Shown: positions 30,719 to 41,392, numbered from the stretch's first letter. The stretch: DNA of 64,000 bases from Symbiodinium natans (GCA_905221605.1 CAJNDS010002101.1:315001-379000); one strand, 5' to 3'. Translations and numbers: made by a program. The notes: generated by a model from the sequence alone, not told the origin.

Positions 30719-30770
30719 CTTCAGCCGCCAAGGTGCAGATGTTTCGGATACCGTCGTCCACTAGAGTCGC
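30719..30770 (-). CDS. 52-nt exon-like island
   Basis: Minus strand: GGCTGCGAG|GCG acceptor, ATLVDDGIRNICTLAAE, donor G|GTAGCG. The plus strand is open after CTACCTTCAG| (AKVQMFRIPSSTRVASQPHG), so strand is uncertain. Confidence 0.38.
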
Positions 30771-30842
30771 CTCGCAGCCACACGGGCCAGCATGTTTGTG
30801 GGAAGGCAGACTGATTTGGATTCCTTTCATGTTCATACTATA

Positions 30843-30916
30843 CTTAGGGTTTAGGGTTTAGGGTTTAGGGTTTAGGGTTTAGGGTTTAGGGTTTAGGGTT
30901 TAGGGCTTAGGGCTTA
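30843..30916 (+). repeat. TTTAGGG array
   Basis: About 10 units. Confidence 0.95.
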
Positions 30917-31251
30917 GGTTTAGGGGCTTACCGTTTAGGGTGTTGGGTACATGTTCATACTATGGGTAGGGTTTAGGGTTTAGATGGATTGGGCTTTTTA
31001 CAGTTGGGAAGCCAAAATCTGTAGGGCCTGCGAAATCAGGTTCTCAAAAGTCTTGGGTAACGGCAAACTCGGTTTTGTGTTTATCAAGCAGACAGTTCAT
31101 GTAGAGAATTGACCAGATATCGATAAAGATCTAGAGCCATGAGGTACTATTCCTAAACCCCGAACCCTAAACCCTAAACCATCCACTTGTTGAGGCTTGC
31201 CCTTTTATTTGTGGGAGGGTCTGCACTGTACGGCCTCCACAGCAAAACTCT

Positions 31252-31401
31252 CAGGGTAGTTACATGGTCCATTAGTATTGGCCCTTACAAGGGGACCCCT
31301 TATATACCCCTTATATACCCCGAAAAATACCAGGGCCCACACTTCAGGACCTTTTAACGGAGGCAGGGGACCATATTAGGGGCCAAGATGACTGCACTTG
31401 G
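31252..31401 (+). mobile_element. Family E element
   Basis: CAGGGTAGTTACATGGTCCA left, GGGACCATATTAGGGGCCAA right. Confidence 0.85.
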
Positions 31402-31582
31402 AAAAGCTCTAAACCCTCAACCCTGAACCCTAAATTTAAACCCTTAAGCATAAACCCTAAAACCTGGCCTCTCTGACTCCCTGAGCCAGGAAGGCCCGGA
31501 AGCTCAGCCTAGCTCCTTAGCGACCTTACGAACTGATAGCCCCTAAACCCTAACCCCTCCTAAGCCCTAAACCCTGAACCCT

Positions 31583-31672
31583 AACAGTCCTTAAATAGGG
31601 ATTTTTTATAGGGGGTACTATCATCCCTATTAAGGACTGCTAGTATAATCGGGATCATCCCAACCCTGAACC
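31583..31672 (+). mobile_element. Family D element, left end lost
   Basis: AACAGTCCTTAAATAGGG core and GGGATCATCCCAA right; the left arm is replaced by CCCTGAACCCTA. Confidence 0.8.
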
Positions 31673-32067
31673 CGAAACCCTTTTAAACCCTGTAATGTTG
31701 GACACGCACTAGTAGGGGGCCCCTGAATTAAGTCATGTTGGCCGGGCTATGCAGGGCGCCCTGACTGTTTGGGGGTGCGCGGTGGGATCCTCTATTAGGT
31801 CAAATCGTCTGGGCGGCACACCTATGAAATCAATTGCCGGGCATCGCTGTCCCTTTTGAAACCTATACAAACACCTCCCTATGCAAAATCATATAAAACC
31901 CGCGGACCGTACAAACGAGGCGAGAACAAGCTGCGACTGTTCTGCGGGGGGGTCGGGGGCACACACTGAAGCAGGTCCAACATTAAACCCCCTAAGCCCC
32001 CTAGACACTCTAAACCCCAAAGCCTCTAAGCCCTCTAAACTCTGCACCCCAATCCTCGCACCCCAAT

Positions 32068-32143
32068 CCTCTAAACCCTAAACCCTAAACCCTAAACCCT
32101 AAACCCTAAACCCTAAACCCTAAACCCTAAACCCTAAACCCCG
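32068..32143 (-). repeat. CCCTAAA array
   Basis: About 10 units. Confidence 0.95.
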
Positions 32144-32247
32144 AACCCGGAGGCTCTGGGAACCCGGCTGGTGGTGGGCCGGCTGGAGCTTCCGGACCGG
32201 GCCAGCGTGGCAGGGGGCCGGCTTGGGGGCCTCAGGCTTTGGAGAGG

Positions 32248-32330
32248 TAGGGTTTAGGGTTTAGGGTTTCGGGTTTCGGGTTTAGGGTTCAGGGTTTCGG
32301 GCTTAGGGCTCAGGGTTTAGGGTTGAGGGC
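32248..32330 (+). repeat. TTTAGGG/TTTCGGG array
   Basis: About 11 mixed units. With 32068-32143 it brackets a 105-bp GC-rich island open on both strands (plus: EALGTRLVVGRLELPDRASV). Confidence 0.95.
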
Positions 32331-32342
32331 CCAGGGCGCCAC

Positions 32343-32421
32343 ATGGACATAGGGCTCCCAGTGGTCATCAGGGCCGAGAAGACTAGCGTCGGCGGACATG
32401 CAGGGGTCATACTTGCACACC
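32343..32421 (-). CDS. Second exon of a two-exon model
   Basis: Minus strand: CCCGACTGCAG|G acceptor. Its first base completes the TG left over from the upstream exon (32471-32693), and 26 codons follow, VCKYDPCMSADASLLGPDDH then WEPYVH, to a candidate donor |GTGGCG. Cys-rich start. Unknown family. Confidence 0.5.
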
Positions 32422-32470
32422 CTGCAGTCGGGCAGCTGGCTGCAGATGCGGGCAGTAATCCAAGCCTTAC

Positions 32471-32693
32471 CAATTCCGCTGACTCTGCAGCCGATGACGT
32501 GGTGGACTTGCCCCCCGACGACGGCACCGCTGCTGCCGTAGGTTGTTTTTTGTCGTGGCGGCTCTCGCGCTGGGAGAACGTGACTCTTGGAGTTCCTGGA
32601 ATGAGATGCCATCAGTGCACTTGAGGACAATGTGGATCTTGTCCGCCAGCCATGTGTACGAGGTAGGAACGCCGGGGTAAAACCGCCGTAGCC
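32471..32693 (-). CDS. First exon of a two-exon model, 73 codons
   Basis: Minus strand: CTTTCCGAAGGCAG|GG acceptor, then LRRFYPGVPTSYTWLADKIH and IVLKCTDGISFQELQESRSP, ending at the strong donor AATTG|GTAAGG. The 49-nt intron 32422-32470 (GTAAGG..CTGCAG) restores the frame. TTTAGGG arrays lie on both sides. An unspliced reading on the same strand is also partly open. Confidence 0.5.
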
Positions 32694-32959
32694 CTGCCTT
32701 CGGAAAGATAGGGTTTAGGGTTTAGGGTTTAGGGTTCAGGGTTTAGGGTTCAGGGTTTAGGGTTTGGAGTTCAGGGTTAGGGCCTACCCTAAACCCTTAA
32801 ACCCTAAAACCTCAACCCGGTAGGGTTTTGAAGTTTAGGCTGGGGGGGGGGGGACAAACGGGTTTGGGGCTGAGGGGTCAGGGTTTAGGACTTCGATTTG
32901 GAGGCCTTAGGGCTTGGTTTAGGGTTTAGGGTTTAGGCTTTCGGGTTTGGGGTTTAGGG

Positions 32960-33048
32960 TTACTATTTGCTGAAGACGCCCCGAAAATATTCAAAACATC
33001 GTCCTAATCTCATATATTTTGTCGGTTCTTAAGCAAATAGTAGCTGAG
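32960..33048 (+). mobile_element. Family J element
   Basis: TTACTATTTGCTGAAGACGC left, CGGTTCTTAAGCAAATAGTA right. Confidence 0.85.
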
Positions 33049-33290
33049 GAAGTAGAGTTTGAGGCGAACTTGGGGAACGTTCTTTCCGAGGCTCTCGGTT
33101 TGGGTTTTGGGCCTTGGGGTTTGGTGCTTAGGTCTTAGGGCCGGGCTCAATTCAGCCCTAAACCCGACACCCCAAACCCTAAGTTGAGGTGTGTTGCGTT
33201 TTGGAATCCTCGTTGTCGGCCCTGAACCCTACGAAGCCCGGACTAAACTCCGGGACCTAAATCCTAAGCGCTAAACCCTAAGGCTCTAAA

Positions 33291-33396
33291 CCCTAAACCC
33301 TGAACCCTAGACCCTGGACCCTGGACCCTAAACCCTAAACCCTAAACCCTAAACCCTAAACCCTAAACCCTAAACCCTAAACCCTAAACCCTAAAC
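33291..33396 (-). repeat. CCCTAAA array
   Basis: About 15 units. Confidence 0.97.
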
Positions 33397-33399
33397 CCA

Positions 33400-33510
33400 A
33401 CTCCATCCCTCTCGTATCGCGGCCTCTCGAAGTTGCCAGGGGACCTCAATGCAGAAGTGCTGCTTCTTGGATGTTTCGCTCAGGTATCATGGAAGCATGA
33501 GGACACCTAC
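33400..33510. CDS. Coding-like island, strand unresolved
   Basis: Plus: LSYRGLSKLPGDLNAEVLLL up to GCTCAG|GTATCA. Minus: EVPWQLREAAIREGWSW up to GTTTAGGG. Arrays face outward on both sides. Confidence 0.3.
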
Positions 33511-33512
33511 AC

Positions 33513-33577
33513 GGGTTTAGGGTTTAGGGTTTAGGGTTTAGGGTTTAGGGTTTAGGGTTTAGGGTTTCGGGTTTAGG
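33513..33577 (+). repeat. TTTAGGG array
   Basis: Nine units. Confidence 0.97.
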
Positions 33578-33719
33578 CCACCCAACAAATGCACAGAGTT
33601 TGCAGCATTTGGGGGTCTGAACCCTCCCCAGACCGGACTCGCCCCCAACATGTCAAGGTAGGCATTACATGGACTCAGGTGTGTTTTATTACGTAGATAT
33701 GTGTATATATATATACACT

Positions 33720-36170
33720 TCACCCACCCCCCCCCACCCCCCCGCCCCCCACTGAACCCATGGCTCCTGGCCCCATTGGCTCATGGTCCACGGCCCATGG
33801 ATGTGGCTTCTCAGCTGACTTTAAAGGGCCCCAGTGCATGCCCGGGCCCTCCGCCCCGCGCCCTTCCAGCTCGGCTGGTGGCCCATGCTCCCACTCTGCA
33901 TCCCCTTGACCTCCCTACCCCTTACCCCTCACGCACCCATGCCCCTCATGGACCCATGGCTCCTGGCCCCATGGCTCCCCATTCATTATGGTCCAGGCCC
34001 AAGCAGGTGGCTTCTCCGCCCCTACCCCCACCACCTCTACCCTTCCCACTCCGCATACTCCCTCCCTTGCCCAAGCCCCCCACGCACCCCGCCATGCTTC
34101 TCATGGACCCATGGCTCCTGGTCCCATTCTTCATCCCTCCCTGCCCCGCCGCCCACGCTTGTCATGGACCCATGGCTCCTGGCGCCATGGCTCCACCCCC
34201 ACCCCCAACCCCCACCCCCACCCCCACCGCCCCCACCCCCACCCCCCACGCACCCACTGGACCCATGGCTCCTGGCCCCATTGGCTCATGGTCCGCGGCC
34301 CATGGATGTGGCTTCTCAGCCACCACCCACGCACCACCGTTCCCCGCCCATCCGCCCTTCCCGCTCTCCCCTTGCCCAAGCCCCCCACGCACCCCGCCAT
34401 GCTTCTCATGGACCCATGGTGTTGGTCCCATTCTTTATCCCTCGACCTGCATGGCTGCCAATGCTGGTCCTAGCATACTCCCCCCTTGCCCAAGCCCCCC
34501 ACGCACCCCGCCATGCTTCTCATGGACCCATGGCTCCTGGTCCCATTCTTCATCCCTCGACCTGCATGGCTGCCAATGCTGGTCAAAAAAATGGCCCCTG
34601 CTCCACCCCCACCCCCAACCCCCACCCCACCCCGCACGCACCCTGCCACCCCCAACCCCCAACCCCCACCCCCACCCCCACGCACCCACACTTCCAACCC
34701 CCACCCCCACCCCCCCACGCACCCCGCCCCCCACTGAACCCATGGCTCCTGGCCCCATTGGCTCATGGTCCACGGCCCATGGATGAGAAGCCGACTTTAA
34801 AGGCCCCAGTGCATTGGCCCTCCGCCCGCTCCGATGGCTCCCCTCCGCCCCTACCCCCACCACCCACGCACCCGCTCCCCGCCCATCCGCCCTTCCCGCT
34901 CCGCATACATTCCCCCTTGCCCAAGCCCCCCACGCACCCCGCCAGCTTTTCTTGGACCCATGGCTCCTGGTCGCATTCTTCATCCCTTGAGCTGCTCCAC
35001 CCCCACCCGCAACCCCCACCCCGTGCTTGTCATGCTCCTGGCGTCGTGGCTCCACCCCCACCCCCAACCTCCACCCCCACACACCCCACCCTTTCCACAC
35101 TTCCAACCCCCCACTGGACCCATGGCTCCTGGCCCCATTGGCTCCTGGTCCCATTCTTCATCCCTCGACCTGCATGGCTGCCAATGCTGGTCCTATGGCC
35201 CCTCACCCCCATACCGTACGCACCCAACCCCCAACCCCCACCCCCACCCACCCACACTTCCAACCCCCACCCCCACCCCCCACGCACCCCGCCCCCCACT
35301 GAACCCATGGCTCCTGGCCCCATTGGCCACGGCCCATGGATGTTGCTTCTCAGCTGACTTTAAAGGGCCCCAGTGCATGCCCGGGCCCTCCGCCCGCTCC
35401 GCCCGCTCCGCCCGCTCCGCCCTCCGCCCTTCCAGCTCCGCCTACTCCCCTCTGACCCATGCTCCCACTCTCCATCCCCTTGACCACCCCTCATGGACCC
35501 AGCTCCCTACCCCTTACCCCTCACGCACCCATGCCCCTCATGGACCCATGGCTCCTGGCCCCATGGCTCCCCATTCATCCCCACCACCCCAAGCCCCCCA
35601 CGCACCCCGCCATGCTTCTCATGGACCCATGGCTCCTGGTCCCATTCTTCATCCCTCGACCTGCATGGCTGCTGGTCCTAGCATACTCCCCCCCTTGCCC
35701 AAGCCCCCCACGCACCCCGCCATGCTTCTCATGGACGCATGGCTCCTGGTCCCATTCTTCATCCCTCGACTTGCATGGCTGCCAATGCTGGTCCGAAAAA
35801 TGGCCCTGCTCCACCCCCCACCCCCAACCCCCACCCCCACCCCGCACGCACCCTGCCACCCCCAACTTCCAACCCCCACCCCCACCCCCACGCACCCACA
35901 CAACCAACCCCCACCCCCACCCCCACGCACCCCGCCCCCCACTGGACCCATGGCTCCTGGCCCCATTGGCTCGTGGTCCTTCTTTAAGGGCCCCAGCGCA
36001 TGCCCGGGCCCTCCGCCCGCTCCGCCCGCTCCGCCCTCCGCCCTTCCAGCTCCGCCTACTCCACTCTGGCTCATGCTCCCACTCTCCATCCCCTTGACCT
36101 ACCCCTCATGGACCCAGCTCCCTACCCCTTACCCCTCACGCACCCTCCCCATGATCCACACATTTGGCCT
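33720..36170. repeat. C-rich higher-order satellite
   Basis: Large units of about 475-640 bp recur (marked by CTGAACCCATGGCTCCTGGC or its CTGGACCC form at about 33746, 34253, 34728, 35293, 35934). Each combines CCCATGG-rich blocks, (CCCCCA)n blocks and a CATGCTTCTCATGGACCCAT block. Several overlapping stop-free proline-rich frames exist on both strands, which is a composition effect. Confidence 0.92.
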
Positions 36171-36199
36171 CGGGAAGGGGGTTTTGGGAGGGGGGGGGA

Positions 36200-36916
36200 C
36201 TCCAGACTCCAGATTTCCAGAAAAAATCTGGAGTACCCAGCCCCGGACTCCAGACTCCAGATTTCTAGAAAAAATCTGGAGTACCCCCAGACTCCAGACT
36301 CCAGATTTCCGCACCCCCAGACTCCAGACTCCAGATTTCCAGAAAAAATCTGGAGTACCTCCAGACTCCAGACTCCAGATTTCAAAAAAAAATCTGGATT
36401 ACCGGGACTCTGGACTCCAGATTCTGGAGTCTGTAATCTGGAGTCTGGGGCCGCGAGTACTCCAGATTTTTTCTGGAAATCTGGAGTCTGGAGTCTGGGG
36501 TCCCGGTACTCCAGATTTTTTCTGGAAATCTGGAGTCTGGAGTCCGGGGCCCGGGTACTCCAGATTTTTTCTGGAAATCTGGAGTCTGGAGTCCGGGGCC
36601 CAGGTACTCCAGATTTTTTCTGGAAATCTGGAGTCTGGAGTCCGGGGCCCGGGTACTCCAGATTTTTTCTGGAAATCTGGAGTCCGGGGCCCGGGCACTC
36701 CAGATTTTTTCTGGAAATCTGGAGTCTGGAGTCAGGGGCCCGGGTACTCCAGATTTTTTCTGGAAATCTGGAGTCTGGAGTCCGGGGCCCGGGTACTCCA
36801 GATTTTTTCTGGAAATCTGGAGTCTGGAGTCTGGGGTCCCGGTACTCCAGATTTTTTCTGGAAATCTGGAGTCTGGAGTCCGGGGCCCGGGTACTCCAGA
36901 TTTTTTCTAGAAATCT
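36200..36916. repeat. Inverted array of CCAGATTT palindromic units
   Basis: About five units read CTCCAGATTTCCAGAAAAAA on the left; after a switch at about 36410-36440, ten units read CCAGATTTTTTCTGGAAATC on the right, period about 47-50 bp. Each unit is itself a hairpin. Confidence 0.93.
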
Positions 36917-38250
36917 AGTGTTTAGGGTTTAGTGTGTAGGTTTCAGGGTTTAGTGTTTTGTGTTTAGGGTTGAGTGTTAAGTTTAGGTTTTAGGGTTGAG
37001 GGTCAAGCGGCTCGGCTAAAACCCAAATAAAACCCTAAACTCTGAAATCCAAACAGTAAGCATCTGAAACCCCGACGGGCTTTTGGTTTCAGGTTTAGAT
37101 TTAGTAGGGCTCGAGGTTCTGGCCTTGGGGTTTGCTGTTTAGGGTTTAGGGTTTAGTGTCAAATGTTTAGGGTTTAGTTTGAAATGTTTAAGGTTTAGTT
37201 TTTGGGTTAAGTGCTTCAATGTTTAGGGTTTCGTGCTAAGTGTTTGGGGTTTGTGCTAAGGGCTTAGTGTTAAGTTTTTAGGGTTAGTGTTTAGGGTTTA
37301 GTGTTGAGGGTTTCGGGTTTGGGTTTTAGGTTAAGGGTTTTAAGGATTTTTACAAATTTAAATTATCTGGGGAAGGCACCGGGGCTGCCCCAGACCATTG
37401 ACAACTTAAAAAATCATTCTGTTTAGGCTTTAGGGTTTAGTGTGTAGGGTTTAGTGTGTAATGGTTAGGGTTTAGTTTGTAGGGTGTAGTGTTTAAGTGT
37501 TTAGGGTTTAGTGTTTAGTAAGGGTTTAGTGCTTAAGTGTTTAGGGTTTCGTGTTCAGTGTTTGGGGTTCGTGCTAAGGGCGTAGTGTTAAGCTTTTAGG
37601 GTTAGTGTTTACGCTGGTGTTTAGGGTTCAGTCCTAAGGGTTTCGGTTTTTTTTGGGTTAAGGGTTTAGTGTGTAGGGTTTAGTGTGTAATGTTTAGGGT
37701 TTAGTTTTTAGGGGTGCTTAGGTGTTTAGGGTTTCCTGTTAAGTGTTTGGGGTTTGTGCTAAGGGCTTAGTGTTAAGTTTTTACGGTTAGTGTTTAGGGT
37801 CTGGTGCTGAGTGTTTAGGGTTTAGTAGTGCTTAAGTGTTTAGGGTTTCGTGTCAAGTGTTTGGGGTTTGTGGGCCTAGTGTTAAGATTTTAGGGGCAGT
37901 GTTTAGGGTCTAGTGCTGAGTGTTTAGGGTTTAGTGTGAAGGGTTTCAGTTTGGTTTTTTGGATTTAGGGTGTTAAGGATGTTTACTAGTGTTCAGGGTT
38001 TAGTGTGTAGGGTTTAGTGTGTAATGTTCAGGGTTTTGTTTTTAGGGTGTAGTGTTTGAGTGCTTAGGGTTTCGTGTTTAGGGTCTAGTGAGTCTAGTGC
38101 TTAAGTGTTTAGGGTTTCATGTTAAGTGCTTGGGGTTTGTGCTAAGGGCTTAGTGTTAAGTTTTTGGGTTAGTGTTTAGGGTCTGGTGCTGAGTGTTTAG
38201 GGTTTAGAGCTAAGGGTTTCGGGGTTGGATTTCAGGGTTAAGGGGTTTGA
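36917..38250 (+). repeat. Telomere-derived TTTAGTG satellite
   Basis: Mixed TTTAGGG, TTTAGTG, TTAAGTG and TTTGGGG words ordered into about four larger units of 250-300 bp that end in GTTTCGG..TTAAGGGTTT. A former telomeric array that evolved a higher-order period. Confidence 0.88.
37366..37396 (+). repeat. CCGGGG hairpin, copy 1
   Basis: TCTGGGGAAGGCACCGGGGC then TGCCCCAGA; stem-loop. Confidence 0.8.
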
Positions 38251-38271
38251 GGGTTTTTGCAAGTTTACATG

Positions 38272-38306
38272 ATCTGGGGAAGGAGGCACTGGGGCTTCCC
38301 CAGACC
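38272..38306 (+). repeat. CCGGGG hairpin, copy 2
   Basis: ATCTGGGGAAGGAGGCACTG then GGGCTTCCCCAGA. Confidence 0.8.
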
Positions 38307-38477
38307 CACCTAAACATTAAAAATCCTTAAAATCTTATAAAATCGTTAAGCTTCTGTTTAAGCATTCTCAGGATTATGAAGGTTTTAAGCCGTTTAAGCC
38401 TTTTAAAGACCTTAAATTGCTTACGTATTTAAGTGGCTGCACTTTGCGGATTTTAGAGATTGTTGAAGTTGCCAATG

Positions 38478-38508
38478 GTCTGGAGAAGCCCCGGTGCCTT
38501 CCCCAGAC
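38478..38508 (-). repeat. CCGGGG hairpin, copy 3
   Basis: GTCTGGAGAAGCCCCGGTGC then CTTCCCCAGAC; reverse orientation to copies 1 and 2. Confidence 0.8.
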
Positions 38509-38816
38509 AATATAAAATTTTTAAAATCCGTAAAACCCTGAAATTCTTACAGTTGTAAATGGCTGTCCTTTTAAAGTTTAAAGATTTTAGGATGTTCAAT
38601 TCTAAAATCCGTAACTTCCTTAATTTTAAACGGCTGCCCGTTTTAAATTTTAAAGAATTTTAGGCTTTTAAGGGATAAACGTTTCGAGGTTGTTAAGGGC
38701 TTTAAAGCCTGTTAAGATCCTTTAAATCTTGAAAATTTTGAAAGGCTTTAAATACCTTAAAGCCCTTCAAATTTGAAAAGGGCTGCCCCTTTTAAGGATC
38801 TCTAATATTGCAAATG

Positions 38817-38848
38817 GTCTGGGGAAGCCCCGGTGCCTTCCACAGATC
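38817..38848 (-). repeat. CCGGGG hairpin, copy 4
   Basis: GTCTGGGGAAGCCCCGGTGC then CTTCCACAGAT; reverse orientation. Confidence 0.8.
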
Positions 38849-39127
38849 ATCTAAATTTTTACAAACCCCTAAAACCTAAAACCAACCCTGAAAAGCCTTA
38901 AGCTTCTAAATGGCTACCCTTCTAAAATTTTATAGAGCCGCATAACACAAGTTTCAGAAGCAAAATGCACATAAAAACACTAGTGTTTTTATAGAGGATA
39001 ATATAATAATAGAGCTTTTTGTATTCCAGTGCAGTTTTTACTGCATTTTCCGGTGAAAAAAACAGAAAATCAGACAAAGACGAAGACAGGAAAACCATAG
39101 GTGTGGATCATGGGGGGGGGGCTGACC

Positions 39128-39150
39128 ATATATATATATATATATACATA
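39128..39150. repeat. (TA)n microsatellite after a G-run
   Basis: G9-CTGACC then (AT)n. Resembles the ends at 60379 and 62537 only loosely. (TATC)n follows at 39238-39262. Confidence 0.85.
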
Positions 39151-39887
39151 ATCCGCGGCCGGAGCCCACAGTGCCTTGGCCCCCCTTGGAGGGGGTCGGC
39201 GGCACTGGCGGTAGCCATTAAATATACACTTCACTTTTATCTATCTATCTATCTATCTATCTGTTTATGTGAATACACTTTTTGTATTGTGATTCTTATT
39301 ATGATTATTAATTATCTTTTTTTGGGCTATTATGATATCGGGGAATCACCCAGAAAACCCTGAAAGCCACAGCACGCGGTTGGACCATGTACCTGTGTAG
39401 GGTTTAGGGCTGGTCTACGACCCAGAACAGGGCTCCCTCCTGCAGGATTTCTTGGCTTCTGGCGGATTCTGTTCAGGGGCTTGAGCTTCCAAAGTCAATC
39501 TACTGGTGTCGCGCTGCCACATAGGAGCACTCAGCAGAGCTGCTGAAAACCATAGGGTTCATGAGGCACAAGCGTCGCGAAGCTTTGCTATTGACTACTT
39601 CGTCTCCAGGGTTTAAACTGAGTTTAGGGTTTAGTCAATCTAAAACCGCGAGCATTTAAGGTCCTTCAGGGAGGTGGGTTTCCCAGCAGGGTTTAGGGCT
39701 TAGGGCTTAAAAAGGGTTTAGGGTGGTTCCTAGGAAGCCTCTCGGGAGGCTTATATAAACAATTTAAGGATTGCAATCATAGTCAGGATCACTGAACTAG
39801 TACAGACCCTGCCCTAAACCCCAAAACCCTAAACCCTAAACCCCAAACCCTAAACCTTAGATCCTTAAAACCAAATTCTTGGTGTGC

Positions 39888-39937
39888 CTGAGGCCGTGAC
39901 TTTCTGCGAAGGAGCTCCGACACTTTCTGCCGAGAGC
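39888..39937 (-). CDS. 50-nt exon-like island
   Basis: Minus strand: CGCCCTTTTCCAG|G (strong acceptor) and CTCAG|GCACAC (GC donor). One base then LSAESVGAPSQKVTAS; its first base would complete the CG left by exon 40974-41050. The plus strand is open as well (QILGVPEAVTFCEGAPTLSA). Confidence 0.38.
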
Positions 39938-39962
39938 CTGGAAAAGGGCGTTGGAGAGGCTT

Positions 39963-40023
39963 TAGGGTTTAGGGTTTAGGGTATAGGGTTTAGGGTTTAG
40001 GGTTTAGGGTTTAGGGTTTAGGG
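39963..40023 (+). repeat. TTTAGGG array
   Basis: Nine units. Confidence 0.95.
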
Positions 40024-40145
40024 ACGATGGGGGAGAAGTGCAGGGACCCTGAACCCTTGAACCCCTTAGTAGAGGGCAAGAGGGAGGCAGAGGCGGGCTG
40101 GCAGGGACAGAAAGCATGGAATAGCCCATGTGCTTGACCTTATAG

Positions 40146-40262
40146 GGGATAGGATTAGGGGGACCCTTGGGGATATAGACCCTCTGAATAAGGTCTCTGT
40201 TTAAGAGAGCCAGAAGAGGGTAAAGAAGGGGTTCCCTTTTAAGGGTCCCCCTTATCCTACCT
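40146..40262 (+). mobile_element. Family K element
   Basis: GGGGATAGGATTAGGGGGAC left, AAGGGTCCCCCTTATCCTAC right. Confidence 0.82.
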
Positions 40263-40269
40263 AGGACCT

Positions 40270-40618
40270 TCTCAGGTAGGGGCCAGGCAAAGGTCGCTTC
40301 AGAGCTTGAGCGGCGACAACTAGTGCCAAAGGAGTCTGTGCCGAATGTCGTGCGGTTGCCTCGACCGCGCAAGTTTGAGCTCTGCGTGTCTCTGCTTTGG
40401 GAGTTACCGAGGTTCATGAACGCAAAACAAGTTGGCCTTCTTTGTTGCGGCAAGGCAAATGACTGCACGAAAGCATCTATCCGACTTCTTCAGCCTCCTG
40501 AATCCTGCGCGTTCATTGAGGTTTCCCCCCGACCAACGGTTCTTGAAATTTGGTTTTCTGAACAAATCCAACAACAGGAATTCGCAAACAAAATAAATTC
40601 AGAGAAGTTCCAATAACT
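40270..40618. CDS. Coding-like segment of about 115 codons, strand unresolved
   Basis: Plus strand: QAKVASELERRQLVPKESVP onward, with FELCVSLLWELPRFMNAKQV, ending in a stop at 40616. Minus strand: PTCFAFMNLGNSQSRDTQSS then NLRGRGNRTTFGTD, open into the family K element. Both are protein-like; no family recognised. Confidence 0.38.
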
Positions 40619-40843
40619 TCAAATATCGGTCTTCGCGTTTCTTCGATAATATGTATACCTCGTAGTATCTGAAATTGCCACTTCCACACATGCCTTCTGA
40701 CCGCATATTTTCTCTTATATCTCCTATGACGACTTCTCAGGCATTAGAAGTCAACTATCGATATAGGAAACCTAATTAGGACTAATGCCTACTAATACTA
40801 CCTCCTTTCTGAAAAAAGTATAGAATAACTTCTTATGTATAGA

Positions 40844-40934
40844 CCTAAACCCTAAACCCTAAACCCTAAACCCTAAACCCTAAACCCTAAACCCTAAACC
40901 CTAAACCCTAAACCCCCCCCCCCCCAAAAAAAAA
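40844..40934 (-). repeat. CCCTAAA array ending in C11-A9
   Basis: Ten perfect units that decay into poly-C then poly-A. Confidence 0.95.
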
Positions 40935-40973
40935 GAGGACCCGAAACCGCTGCCAGGGAAGCCTTCGGCTCAC

Positions 40974-41050
40974 CGGGCCCCCGGGCTGTTAAAGGTCCAG
41001 TGCAAGTAGACGAAGAGCCACAGGAGCTTATCGAAGGAGGGCAGGGCGGC
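40974..41050 (-). CDS. 77-nt exon-like island
   Basis: Minus strand: TAGGGGTTGCAG|GCC acceptor, 25 codons AALPSFDKLLWLFVYLHWTF then NSPGA, CG|GTGAGC donor. Hydrophobic centre, possibly part of a membrane segment. Outward arrays on both sides. Confidence 0.52.
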
Positions 41051-41065
41051 CTGCAACCCCTAAAC

Positions 41066-41160
41066 GGTTTAGGGTTTAGGGTTTAGGGTTTAGGGTTTAG
41101 GGTTTAGGGCTTAGGGCTTAGGGTTTAGGGTTTAGGGTTTAGGGTTTACCCTAAACCCTA
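41066..41160. repeat. TTTAGGG array meeting CCCTAAA
   Basis: Eleven TTTAGGG units turn directly into ACCCTAAACCCTA at 41148 with no spacer. Confidence 0.93.
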
Positions 41161-41272
41161 CACGTCCAAAAATCCTAAGCCCTCAAGCTTGGGGGAAAGC
41201 TCGGGGTTTTAAGTTTAGGGTTTGTTAGGCCCCGGTGCTCCAGCAACCTCGGACAGAAACAGGGCACCCTTT

Positions 41273-41392
41273 TCTGCCATTTGCTTAAGAATCCTCCCAA
41301 AAAACGCAAGTAACAATCCCTATATTACCTTTATGAGGAAGAGTACATGTTTACATTTAGGGGGTTCGCAAGCAGATAGTAGTTTCAGGTGA
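41273..41392 (+). mobile_element. Family J element
   Basis: CCATTTGCTTAAGAATCCTC left, GGGTTCGCAAGCAGATAGTA right. Confidence 0.82.

Larger units (their letters stand above)
38310..39020. other. AT-rich stretch with TTTTAAA-type repeats
   Basis: Repeated TAAAATCC, GGCTGCCCTTTTAAA and CTTTAAA words between the hairpins; no coding signal. Confidence 0.6.

Noticed and set aside
36200-36916. CRISPR-like spacing of palindromic repeats
   Set aside because: Spacers are repeats of the same sequence, the array inverts midway, and the DNA is clearly eukaryotic.
33701-36918. Very long open frames (about 360, 510 and 690 codons) rich in proline
   Set aside because: They overlap in several frames and both strands, consist of C-rich satellite units, and the last runs on into the palindromic array.
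39019-39363. 114-codon open frame
   Set aside because: Includes (TA)n and (TATC)n microsatellites and a G-run; reads as low complexity.
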